NCBI GenBank assembly: GCA_019240375.1
Contig: JAFAYN010000464.1
Span: forward strand, 1-11,392
Source of the DNA: Gemmatimonadota bacterium
GTDB taxonomy: Bacteria; Gemmatimonadota; Gemmatimonadetes; Longimicrobiales; Longimicrobiaceae
Direction: 5' to 3'
Length of the DNA: 11,392 bases
The translations under genes were made by a program, and so were the position numbers. The first letter of the stretch is position 1; the number at the start of each line of letters is the position of its first letter. Shown one piece after another: positions 1 to 6,313 of this stretch. The notes under the pieces were generated by a model that was not told the origin of the DNA, searched no databases, and was given only the letters and a program-made list of their open reading frames with translations.

Positions 1-471
1 CAGCTCCAGCGCCCCCGCGTCGCCCGTCAGTGGGGCGAGGACGTACCCCCGCCCGGAAAAGACCACCAGCCCGAAGCGGCTGGCCGGGAGCCCGCCCACC
101 AGCGCCCACGCCGCCTGCCGCTCGCGCTCCAGCCGGTTGGGACGCACGTCCTCGGTGAGCATGGAGTTGGAGTCGTCCAGCACCAGCGCCACGTCCGCGC
201 CGCCCGCCCCCGACTCCCCGCCTCCCCTCCCCCAGCGCGGGTCGGCCGCCGCCACCCCGAGCAGCGCCGCCGCGGGGAGGAGGAGGAGGGCGCGCGGCCA
301 GGAGGAACCGCGCAGCACTCCCCCGGCGAGCCGGCGGACCAGCGGCGCGTCCCCGAACGCCTCCGCGAAGCGGCGACGGCGGCGCGCGGCCAGCGCCATC
401 CCGATCCCCACCAGGAGCGGGAGGAGGAGCGCGGGCGCGAGGAGTGGCAACCGGCCGAAGGTCACCGGCAT
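1..471 (-). CDS. batB: BatB-like VWA-domain membrane protein, 3' end outside window
   Basis: Only the first 157 codons are present; the frame is open to the window edge. It starts at ATG (469-471), four bases after the batA stop codon. Visible: an N-terminal hydrophobic segment (residues about 8-28, rich in Leu/Ala), an Arg-rich stretch (30-34), a second hydrophobic segment (about 60-76), and then the beginning of a von Willebrand factor A domain with VALVLDDSNSML. D99-x-S101-x-S103 is the DxSxS metal-binding (MIDAS) signature. The following TEDVRPNRLERERQAAW matches the position and style of batA's AEDFRPSNRLEVAKR, so the two are paralogues. Two membrane segments followed by a VWA domain is the BatA/BatB architecture. 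In this family the VWA domain is thought to sit in the periplasm and bind partner proteins through a metal ion; the precise role here is not shown. Whether a C-terminal TPR region (as in BatB/BatC fusions) follows cannot be seen. Confidence 0.85.
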   Translation of the reverse strand, partial: MPVTFGRLPLLAPALLLPLLVGIGMALAARRRRRFAEAFGDAPLVRRLAGGVLRGSSWPRALLLLPAAALLGVAAADPRWGRGGGESGAGGADVALVLDDSNSMLTEDVRPNRLERERQAAWALVGGLPASRFGLVVFSGRGYVLAPLTGDAGALEL

Positions 472-475
472 CGCC

Positions 476-1462
476 CTACCCCACCACTCCACGGCGCGAC
501 CCGCGCCACAGCCACTCCAGCGCCAGCAGCGCCGCGCCGGCCAGGAGGAGGGGGAGGTACAGCTCGCGGTGGCGGACGTAGCGGCGCACCCGCACCGGGG
601 TCTTCACCAGCCGGTCGATCTCGGCGTACACGCGGCTCAGCGCCTGCGGGTCGGCGGCGCGGTAGTAGCGCCCGCCGGTGGTGCGCGCGATGTCGGTGAG
701 GAGCGCCTCGTCGATGGTGACCGGGAGGTAGGCGTAGCGCAGCCCCGCCGCCCCCACCGCCACCGGCACCCGGGCGATCCCGCGCGACCCGACGCCGATG
801 GTGAACACACGGATCCCCAGCGCCCCCGCCGCGCGGGCGGCGGCGCGCGGGTCGATGTCGCCGCGGTTGTTCTCGCCGTCGCTCATCAGGATCACCACGC
901 GCGACCGACCGGGGACGCCGCGCAGCCGGTTGACCGCGGTGGCGAGCCCCATCCCGATGGCCGTCCCGTCCTCCAGCATCCCCGGCTGCATCTGCTCCAG
1001 CGCCGAGAAAAGGACGGCGTAGTCGACGGTGGTGGGGACCTGCGTCAGCGCCTCCCCCGCGAACGCCACCAGCCCGATCCGGTCGTGCTTCCGCCCCTGG
1101 ATGAAGCGCGCGGTGGTCCGCTTCGCCACCTCCAGCCGGTTGGAGGGGCGGAAGTCCTCCGCGAGCATGGACGAGGATATGTCCATCGCCACCACAATCC
1201 CGATCCCCTCCGCCTGCTCCTCCACCACGGCGCTCCCCGTGCGCGGCCGGGCCAGCGCGACCGCCAGGCACACGAACGCCAGCGCCCGCAGGACAGAGGG
1301 CACCCGCGCCGCCCAGCGCGTCCCCCGCGACTGCAGGCGGGCAAGCGCCCCCGTGCGCGGGAGGAGGACCGCCGTCGGGCGCGAACGCCGCGTCCACAGC
1401 CAGTAGAGCGGCGGGAGGAGCAGGAGGAGCAGCGCCCACGGGTGCACGAACTCGAAGCTCAC
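476..1462 (-). CDS. batA: BatA, VWA-domain membrane protein of the MoxR-Bat locus
   Basis: 328 residues, a normal BatA length. It starts with GTG (1460-1462) that overlaps the TGA of the preceding gene (GTGA, 4-base overlap), implying translational coupling. Domain order: N-terminal hydrophobic segment (about 8-24), a short basic linker, a second hydrophobic segment (about 56-72), a VWA domain (about 86-285) and a C-terminal membrane segment (about 301-318). The MIDAS is complete: D94-x-S96-x-S98 (MDISSSML), T167 (EDGTAIG) and D195 (MSDGENN). BatA proteins are inner-membrane proteins with a periplasmic VWA domain that act with MoxR-type ATPases; in Bacteroides and other bacteria the locus has been tied to aerotolerance and stress. 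The neighbours (MoxR, DUF58, BatD-like, BatB) support this directly. The substrate is unknown. Confidence 0.93.
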   Translation of the reverse strand: MSFEFVHPWALLLLLLPPLYWLWTRRSRPTAVLLPRTGALARLQSRGTRWAARVPSVLRALAFVCLAVALARPRTGSAVVEEQAEGIGIVVAMDISSSMLAEDFRPSNRLEVAKRTTARFIQGRKHDRIGLVAFAGEALTQVPTTVDYAVLFSALEQMQPGMLEDGTAIGMGLATAVNRLRGVPGRSRVVILMSDGENNRGDIDPRAAARAAGALGIRVFTIGVGSRGIARVPVAVGAAGLRYAYLPVTIDEALLTDIARTTGGRYYRAADPQALSRVYAEIDRLVKTPVRVRRYVRHRELYLPLLLAGAALLALEWLWRGSRRGVVG

Positions 1463-2463
1463 CCCACCACCTCCGCCGTCTCTTCCGCTTCTGCCTCCAC
1501 GTCCTCATCGTCTTCCACGACCGGCGGCTGGAACCCGGCGACCCAGGCGCGCGCCTCCGTCCAGTGCCGCTCCGCCTCCGGAGCGGAGGAGGGGACCCGC
1601 GCGAACTTGACCAGGTCCGCCTCGCGCAGCACCACCAACAGCCGGTCGACCTCCTCCGCCGGGACCTCGTCCGCCGCGACCGTCTGGACGACCTCCTCCG
1701 TGGTGAGGTCCGCTCCCCAGCGCGCCGAGACCACGTCCAGGAACTCGCGCACGGCGCCGGAGGTGAGCGCGTAGAACTCCTTCCACCGCCCTGCCTCCAC
1801 CAGCCCCATCTGCCGTGCCCGGTCCAGCTCGGCGAGCGCACGCGCCCTGGCGTCGGGAACGGAAACGGGCTTGCGCCGCTTCGGCCGGCGCAGCCACCGC
1901 ACCACCGCCCACACGAGCAGCGCCAGGAGCAGCAGCGCCGCGGCGGCGACCAGCGCCAGGAGGCGCCAGTCCGGCGCCAGGTCGAGCACGTCCCTGGGGC
2001 CGCGCGGACGGATCTTGATCCTGCTGGTGTCCTGCGGGAGAACGGAACGGACGAAGGGGAGGCGCAGCGGGGCGCGCAGCACTTCGGAACGGCCATCGGC
2101 GAGCATCACCCGGATGGCGACGGTCGGCGCCGCCAGCGCACCCGGGCGCCAGGCGACCATCGGGTAGGCCGCGGCGTACTCCCCGGCAGCGCCGGTCCGC
2201 ACACGCGGCGCGCCGAGCGCCTGCACGTCCGCCGCGCTGTCCGGCCGAGGCGGAAACGCCACCCGCACCCCGGCCGCGGTCCGCACCCGCACGACGGCGG
2301 TGAAGCGGTCCCCGACCGTGACGGTGTCCGGCAGCGAGCCGGAGGCGACCTCGGCCCGAGCTGGGGTGGAGTCCGGAGCCTGCTGGGCCGTGAGGTTCGC
2401 GACGAAACCGGCGACGAGGACCGGCACCGCCAGGAGCGGCACGACGGAAACCCGGCGCGTCAT
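1459..2463 (-). CDS. BatD-like / DUF4381-type membrane protein of the MoxR-Bat locus
   Basis: 334 residues starting at ATG (2461-2463), which overlaps the DUF58 stop codon as ATGA. N-terminal basic residues plus a hydrophobic stretch (about 5-22, then NLTAQQAP) look like a signal peptide. Residues about 40-145 form a beta-rich extracytoplasmic region of the BatD/CARDB-like type. A strong membrane helix lies at about 167-190, followed by a basic stop-transfer (RRPKRRKP). The cytoplasmic part (about 200-300) has the helical pattern seen after the helix in BatD and DUF4381 proteins: WKEFYALTSGAVREFL, then LTTEEVVQ, then READLVKFARVP. The last 20 or so residues are very acidic. It is much shorter than full BatD proteins (usually well over 500 residues), with one rather than several periplasmic domains, so I leave the symbol blank. 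The role is inferred from position: a membrane partner linking the periplasmic VWA proteins to cytoplasmic MoxR/DUF58. Confidence 0.8.
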   Translation of the reverse strand: MTRRVSVVPLLAVPVLVAGFVANLTAQQAPDSTPARAEVASGSLPDTVTVGDRFTAVVRVRTAAGVRVAFPPRPDSAADVQALGAPRVRTGAAGEYAAAYPMVAWRPGALAAPTVAIRVMLADGRSEVLRAPLRLPFVRSVLPQDTSRIKIRPRGPRDVLDLAPDWRLLALVAAAALLLLALLVWAVVRWLRRPKRRKPVSVPDARARALAELDRARQMGLVEAGRWKEFYALTSGAVREFLDVVSARWGADLTTEEVVQTVAADEVPAEEVDRLLVVLREADLVKFARVPSSAPEAERHWTEARAWVAGFQPPVVEDDEDVEAEAEETAEVVG

Positions 2464-3374
2464 CGACGCAGCCGGGTCTCGCGCTTCCGGAAGAAGCCCA
2501 GGAGCGCCGTGGTGTAGGGGACGTCGGTGCGCAGCTCGATCTCGTCCACGCCCAGCCGGCGGAGGAGGCGCCGCAGCCGCTCCCGGTCCTCCCTCACCAG
2601 CTTCAGGTATCCCTCGCGGACGGCGGGGCGCCCCAGGTCAAGCACCACCCGCTCGCCGCTTTCCGGGTCTTCCAGGCGCACCAGCCCGGCGTCGGGAAGC
2701 TCCTCCTCACGCGGGTCGGTCAGCCGCACCGCCACCACGTCGTGCCGCTGCGAGGCGGTGCCCAGCGCCCGCTCGAAGCCGGGCCACCCCTCGCCCGCTT
2801 GGAAGTCGGAGAACAGGAAAAGGATGGAGCGCGCCCGCAGCGCCCGGGCGGCGTACTCCAGCGCCGGGGCGATCCCGGTCCCCCGCCCCTCCGGCCGGAA
2901 ACCCAGCAGCTCGCGGATCATGCGCAGGACGTGGCGGCGCCCCTTTCCCGGCGGGACGAACAGCTCGATCCGGTCGGTGAAGATCAGCAGCCCGACGCGG
3001 TCGTTGTTGCGGCTGGCGGACATGGCGAGCACCGCCGCGACCTCGGCCACCAGCTCCGACTTGAAGCGCACCCGCGTCCCGAACCGCTGCGACCCCGAAA
3101 GGTCCACCAGCAGCAGGACGGTAAGCTCGCGCTCCTCGATGTAGCGCTTGACGTGCGGAACGCCCGTGCGCGCCGAGACGTTCCAGTCGATGGTGCGGAC
3201 GTCGTCGCCGGGGAGGTATTCGCGCACCTCCACGAACTCCAGCCCCTGCCCCTTGAACACGGACTGGTACTCGCCGCTGAAGCGCGAGTTGACCGGCCCC
3301 CGGGTGCGAAGCTCAATGCGCCGCACCTGGCGGAGAACTTCGACGGGGACGGGATCGTGGCGGGGAGGGATCAC
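2460..3374 (-). CDS. DUF58-domain protein with VWA-like fold
   Basis: 304 residues. The start is GTG (3372-3374); no internal start leaves the conserved N-terminal VLRQVRRIELRTRG motif intact, and a purine-rich GGGGAGGGGG lies just upstream. The DUF58 signature is clear: FSGEYQSVFKGQGLEF (33-48), VREYLPGDDVRTIDWNVSAR (50-69) and HVKRYIEERE. It is followed by a VWA-like region with VDLSGSQRF, where D91-x-S93-x-S95 keeps the DxSxS metal pattern, and FLFSDFQ (187-192). No membrane helix is evident, so it is probably cytoplasmic, as usual for this subgroup. DUF58 proteins are nearly always next to a MoxR ATPase and are thought to be its partner or substrate adaptor; biochemical activity is unknown. 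It overlaps the next gene by four bases but is separated from moxR by 396 non-coding bases, unusual for this pair, which is normally close-packed. It may therefore have its own transcript start or a processed junction. Confidence 0.92.
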   Translation of the reverse strand: MIPPRHDPVPVEVLRQVRRIELRTRGPVNSRFSGEYQSVFKGQGLEFVEVREYLPGDDVRTIDWNVSARTGVPHVKRYIEERELTVLLLVDLSGSQRFGTRVRFKSELVAEVAAVLAMSASRNNDRVGLLIFTDRIELFVPPGKGRRHVLRMIRELLGFRPEGRGTGIAPALEYAARALRARSILFLFSDFQAGEGWPGFERALGTASQRHDVVAVRLTDPREEELPDAGLVRLEDPESGERVVLDLGRPAVREGYLKLVREDRERLRRLLRRLGVDEIELRTDVPYTTALLGFFRKRETRLRR

Positions 3375-3379
3375 CGGGG

Positions 3380-3494
3380 CCCCCTCCCCAGACCCCTCCC
3401 CCGCAAGCAGGGGAGGGGCTCAACTGCCAACAGCCACAGCCGTTCCCCTCTCCCAGAATTGGGAGAGGGGTGGCGCGGAGCGCCGGGGTGAGGG
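3380..3494. repeat. Composite REP-like palindromic repeat, copy A
   Basis: Two GC-rich hairpins in one unit. The first is CCCCTCCCC (3393-3401) pairing with GGGGAGGGG (3410-3418) around an 8-base loop. The second is CCCCTCTCCCA (3435-3445) pairing with TGGGAGAGGGG (3450-3460) around GAAT. A small GGCGC/GCGCC hairpin (3472-3484) and the tail GGGGTGAGGG (3485-3494) follow. A second copy lies at 11235-11355. Positions 3398-3427 match 11262-11291 at 29 of 30 bases, the second hairpin stems are identical, and the tail is identical; the spacers differ. This is the behaviour of REP-type intergenic repeats, often mobilised by RAYT transposases; no such gene is in this window. The copy abuts the GTG of the DUF58 gene and appears to supply its purine-rich upstream sequence. 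Confidence 0.85.
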
Positions 3495-3546
3495 CCTGCG
3501 ATGCCCTGGCACCGCACGCCCCCATCCGGCTCGCGTAGGCTCGCCA

Positions 3547-3570
3547 CCTTCCCCCAATTCTGGGGGAAGG
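3547..3570. repeat. 10-bp palindrome, CCTTCCCCCA...TGGGGGAAGG
   Basis: Perfect inverted repeat: 3547-3556 pairs with 3561-3570 around the 4-base loop ATTC. It resembles the second hairpin of the composite repeat in base composition and in the AATT-like centre, but the arm sequence is different, so it may be a diverged or separate member of the same repeat class. On either strand it lacks a following T-run, so it is not a classical terminator. Confidence 0.75.
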
Positions 3571-3634
3571 CTGGACGGCACGAGGAGCCCTGCCGTTTGA
3601 GTAGCTCCCTGCCGTTCCCAGATGCTGTTGCGGA

Positions 3635-3742
3635 GGGAGACCCGGGGCTGTTTCCGGGGCTCCCGTAGCGGACGGGGAGACTCACGGCTGTTTCGTGAGG
3701 CTCACCGGCCCCGCGGAAGAGACCGCGCAGTTTGCGGGCTCT
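3635..3742. repeat. Tandem array of three covarying hairpins with shared loop
   Basis: Hairpin 1 (3635-3664): GGGAG/CTCCC, mismatch A3640.G3659, inner stem CCCGG/CCGGG, loop GGCTGTTT. Hairpin 2 (3677-3703): GAG/CTC, mismatch A3680.G3700, inner stem CTCACG/CGTGAG, loop GCTGTTT; it can extend outward by CGG/CCG past a G.A mismatch. Hairpin 3 (3718-3742): AGAG/CTCT, mismatch A3722.G3738, inner stem CCGC/GCGG, loop GCAGTTT. Outer arms, mismatch and loop are constant, while the inner stem changes sequence and length and still pairs. Read on the minus strand (the direction of moxR to DUF58 transcription), the loop becomes AAACAGC or AAACTGC and the mismatch C.T. Less regular GGAG (3584-3587) and CTCCCT (3605-3610) boxes upstream may be worn units. 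I do not recognise a named family. Confidence 0.8.
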
Positions 3743-3770
3743 GGAGCGGCCCCACCCCCGCACAAAGCTC

Positions 3771-4763
3771 TCAGGGAACACGCACCGCCTCGAACACCCG
3801 GCGCACGATGTCGTCCGGGGTGATCTCCTCCGCCTCGGCCTCGTACGTGGTCAGCACCCGGTGCCGCAGCACGTCCATCCCGATCGCCTTGACGTCGTCC
3901 GGGGTCACGTAGCTCCGCCCCCGCAGAAACGCATGCGCCCGGGAGCACACCGCCAGCGCGATGGTAGCCCGCGGAGAAGCCCCGTACTCGATCAACGGCT
4001 CCAGCTTCTCCAGCCCGTACCGCTTCGGCTCGCGCGTGGCCGTGACCACGTCCAGGATGTACTCCGCCACCGTGTCGTCCAGGTACAATCCCGCGATCGT
4101 CCGCCGCGCCGCCAGGATCTCCTCCGGCCCGACGACGGGCTCCACCCGAAGCTCGTCCACCGCCGACATGCGCCGCAGAATCTCCCGCTCGTCGTCGCGC
4201 GTGGGATACCCGACCCGCACCTTGAGCATGAACCGGTCGACCTGGGCTTCCGGCAGAGGATAAGTCCCCACCTGCTCGATCGGGTTCTGCGTGGCCAGGA
4301 CTAAAAAAGGCTGTGGCAGCGGAAAGGTCTTCCCGCCGATGGTGACCTGCCGCTCCTGCATCGCCTCCAGCAGGGCCGCCTGCACCTTGGCCGGGGCACG
4401 GTTGATCTCGTCGGCGAGGACGATGTTGGCGAAGATCGGCCCGGGGTGGGGGGTGAACTCCCCGGTGCGCACGTCGTAGATGGTCGTCCCCACCACGTCG
4501 GCGGGGAGGAGGTCGGGGGTGAACTGGACGCGCTGGAAGGTGGCGTGGATGGTTTCCGCGAGCGTCCGCACGGTCAGCGTCTTCGCCAGCCCGGGAAGCC
4601 CCTCGAAAAGGACGTGCCCCCCGGTCAGCAGGCTGATCAGGAGGCGCTCGATCATGTACTCCTGGCCGACGACCCTGCGGTGCACCTCCGCCACGATCCG
4701 GGCGGCGAAGTCGGGGATGGATACGGATGCCGGGCCGGATGCGGGAGGTGCCTGTGGGCTCAT
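3771..4763 (-). CDS. moxR: MoxR-family AAA+ ATPase
   Basis: 330 residues, typical MoxR length, starting at ATG (4761-4763). Walker A is GLPGLAKT (55-62), Walker B is IVLADE (114-119), sensor 1 is the N of LATQNP (N160), the arginine-finger region is PEAQVDRFML, and the C-terminal lid carries YGASPRATIAL (sensor-2 region). The segment around EFTPHPGPIF matches the MoxR insertion. A flexible Pro/Ala/Ser N-terminus (1-16) precedes the core. MoxR ATPases are cytoplasmic hexameric chaperone-like machines that remodel or insert cofactors into client proteins together with VWA-domain partners; here the partners would be DUF58, BatA and BatB downstream. It follows the HEAT-repeat gene by 7 bases with no clear ribosome-binding site, which suggests coupled translation. 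A long structured gap follows its TGA. Confidence 0.95.
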   Translation of the reverse strand: MSPQAPPASGPASVSIPDFAARIVAEVHRRVVGQEYMIERLLISLLTGGHVLFEGLPGLAKTLTVRTLAETIHATFQRVQFTPDLLPADVVGTTIYDVRTGEFTPHPGPIFANIVLADEINRAPAKVQAALLEAMQERQVTIGGKTFPLPQPFLVLATQNPIEQVGTYPLPEAQVDRFMLKVRVGYPTRDDEREILRRMSAVDELRVEPVVGPEEILAARRTIAGLYLDDTVAEYILDVVTATREPKRYGLEKLEPLIEYGASPRATIALAVCSRAHAFLRGRSYVTPDDVKAIGMDVLRHRVLTTYEAEAEEITPDDIVRRVFEAVRVP

Positions 4764-4770
4764 GAAAAGG

Positions 4771-6306
4771 TCAGGTCGGTGGATCCCCTTGCAGGGCGCG
4801 CTGCACGGCTTCGCGGACCTCGGGCGACTTGTCGCCGGCGAGTCCCTGGAGAACCGGGCGCACCCGGTCGCCGCCGATGGCGCCCAGCGCGCGAATCGCC
4901 TCCACGCGCTGCGCCGCCGGGCGCCGGGAAAGCCACCCGCCGCTCCCCGCCCGCTCCGCGAGCGCCGGGACGGCGCGCGGATCGCCCAGGCGCCCGAGGG
5001 CGCGGATGATCTCCAGCTCCGCTTCCGCGTTGCTTTCCTGGCCCAGCCGAAGCAAGAGGGGGGCCACCGCCGCCGGGACGCGGGCGAGCCCCAGCCCCAT
5101 CGCGGCGGTGCCGCGGATGTCGGGGTCGGGGTCGGCGACCGCTTTCAGGAGGAGGGGGACGGACTCCTCGCCGCCCAGCTTGGTGAGCGCCAGGACGGTT
5201 TCCCGGCGGACGCGGGCGTCGGGGTGGACGATGGTGCGGGCGAAGTGCTCCAGCGCCTCGGCGCTGCGCACCTCGCCCAGGATGTTGACCATGTTGCGGA
5301 CCACGAACCAGCGCTCGTCGCCGATCATGTCGGCCAGGAGGGGGATCCCCACCTTGTCCAGCGCCACCAGGGCGTCGCGGTACGCGCGCCGGGCGGACAT
5401 GTCCTTGGCCTCGGTGAGCGCCCGCACCAGCGGGGTGACCACGTCGGCGCCCACGTGCAGGAGGGTGGACTGCAGCCCGGCGCGCTCCTCCTCGCTGCGC
5501 GCCTTTCCCAGGCGGGCCACCAGCTCGTCGATCACCGCACGCGACGCCACCTTCTGCAGGGCCAGCATCACCGCGGCACGCTGCGCCGGATTGCGCCGGG
5601 CCGCTTCCTCGGCGTCGCGGCGCAGGCGCAGCACCAGCGCCACCACCTCTTCCAGCCTTCCCTGCCCCGTGGTCCACGCCGCGGTCTGCCGCATTCGCTC
5701 CACCAGTTCCACCCGCTGCGACTCGCCGGCGGTCAGCAGTTCCAGCCGGAGCGCTTCCAGGTCCTCGGTCTCCACCCGCACGGCGGTCTGCCGCACCAGC
5801 TCGTAGATCTGGTGCGTGGACCAGAGCGCCACGTCGAAGTTCACCCCGTCCTGCCGCGGGGCGGCCGGCGCGGCGGCGGGGGCGGCCGGCTCCGGCGCCA
5901 CCCCGTTTACCAGGATCCCCTTCACCTCCGCCGCGGAGAGGGCGCCCACGAAGCCCCCCGCGGCCCGGACCACCCCCGGCGGGAGCGCCGCCGCGGACAG
6001 GAAGCGCCCCAGGCCGTCGGCGTGCACCGACTCCACCTTCAGCGTGAGGGAGTGGACCCCGTGCCCGGCCAGCCGCGTCGCGAAGCGGGTCACGTGCGCC
6101 GAGCGCCAGGCGGCCCACTCCTTCCCCACCCGCAGCCCCACGGGGTCCACGTCGATGCGCAGCTCCCCGCCCAGCGCCAGCAGGTCGCGCTCCAGCTTCC
6201 CCAGCGCCTGCTCCAGCGTGGGGTGCGTGACCGGGTAGAACTCGCTCAGGGTGTATCCCTTGGCGAGGTCCAGGATCAGCGACGGGGGGACGGTGGGATG
6301 GGCCAT
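4771..6306 (-). CDS. HEAT-repeat protein with N-terminal YP.THP-type domain
   Basis: 511 residues from ATG (6304-6306) to TGA (4771-4773). The N-terminal domain (about 10-120) has SEFYPVTHPTLEQAL, an LRIDVDPVGLRVG strand pair, LAGHGVHSLTL and DGLGRFL. I recognise this pattern from large regulatory or scaffold proteins where it precedes HEAT repeats or signalling domains, but I know no assigned function. A Pro/Ala linker (about 137-151) follows. The rest is all-helical; HEAT/PBS-lyase-like repeats are clearest at about 315-505 (for example HPDARVRRETVLALTKLGG, DPDPDIRGTAAMGLG and KSPEVREAVQRAL). There is no signal peptide or membrane segment, so it is probably cytoplasmic. HEAT solenoids are protein-binding scaffolds. 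Its place 7 bases upstream of moxR makes it a plausible adaptor for the MoxR machine; that is inference from context only. Confidence 0.82.
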   Translation of the reverse strand: MAHPTVPPSLILDLAKGYTLSEFYPVTHPTLEQALGKLERDLLALGGELRIDVDPVGLRVGKEWAAWRSAHVTRFATRLAGHGVHSLTLKVESVHADGLGRFLSAAALPPGVVRAAGGFVGALSAAEVKGILVNGVAPEPAAPAAAPAAPRQDGVNFDVALWSTHQIYELVRQTAVRVETEDLEALRLELLTAGESQRVELVERMRQTAAWTTGQGRLEEVVALVLRLRRDAEEAARRNPAQRAAVMLALQKVASRAVIDELVARLGKARSEEERAGLQSTLLHVGADVVTPLVRALTEAKDMSARRAYRDALVALDKVGIPLLADMIGDERWFVVRNMVNILGEVRSAEALEHFARTIVHPDARVRRETVLALTKLGGEESVPLLLKAVADPDPDIRGTAAMGLGLARVPAAVAPLLLRLGQESNAEAELEIIRALGRLGDPRAVPALAERAGSGGWLSRRPAAQRVEAIRALGAIGGDRVRPVLQGLAGDKSPEVREAVQRALQGDPPT

Positions 6307-6313
6307 GGCCGGG

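Larger units (their letters stand above)
3375..3770. other. Repeat-filled gap between moxR and the DUF58 gene
   Basis: This 396-base gap has no convincing gene. Frames that run across it are composed of palindrome arms and have no family resemblance. From the DUF58 side it holds a composite REP-like palindrome (3380-3494), about 50 bases with no clear feature (3495-3546), a 10-bp palindrome (3547-3570), a run of alternating GGAG/CTCC boxes with three well-formed hairpins (3584-3742), and 28 bases down to the moxR stop codon. I see no convincing minus-strand promoter. If moxR and DUF58 are co-transcribed, all of this lies in the mRNA. Confidence 0.8.

Noticed and set aside
137..1774. Long open frame on the plus strand opposite batA, batB and the BatD-like gene
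   Set aside because: It is antisense to clear gene families; its product is low-complexity Arg/Pro/Ser/Ala without domains. In very GC-rich DNA stop codons are rare in the opposite frames.
3635..3742. CRISPR array
   Set aside because: Units are hairpins with varying stems and no constant repeat of 25 or more bases; there are no equal-length spacers or cas genes.
3635..3742. Ordinary intrinsic terminators after moxR
   Set aside because: None of the hairpins is followed by a T-run on the minus strand, and three in a row with a conserved loop is not expected of simple terminators.
3371..3781. Possible 136-codon minus-strand gene filling the moxR-DUF58 gap
   Set aside because: It overlaps both neighbours, is built from palindrome arms, and its product has no domain or normal amino-acid pattern.
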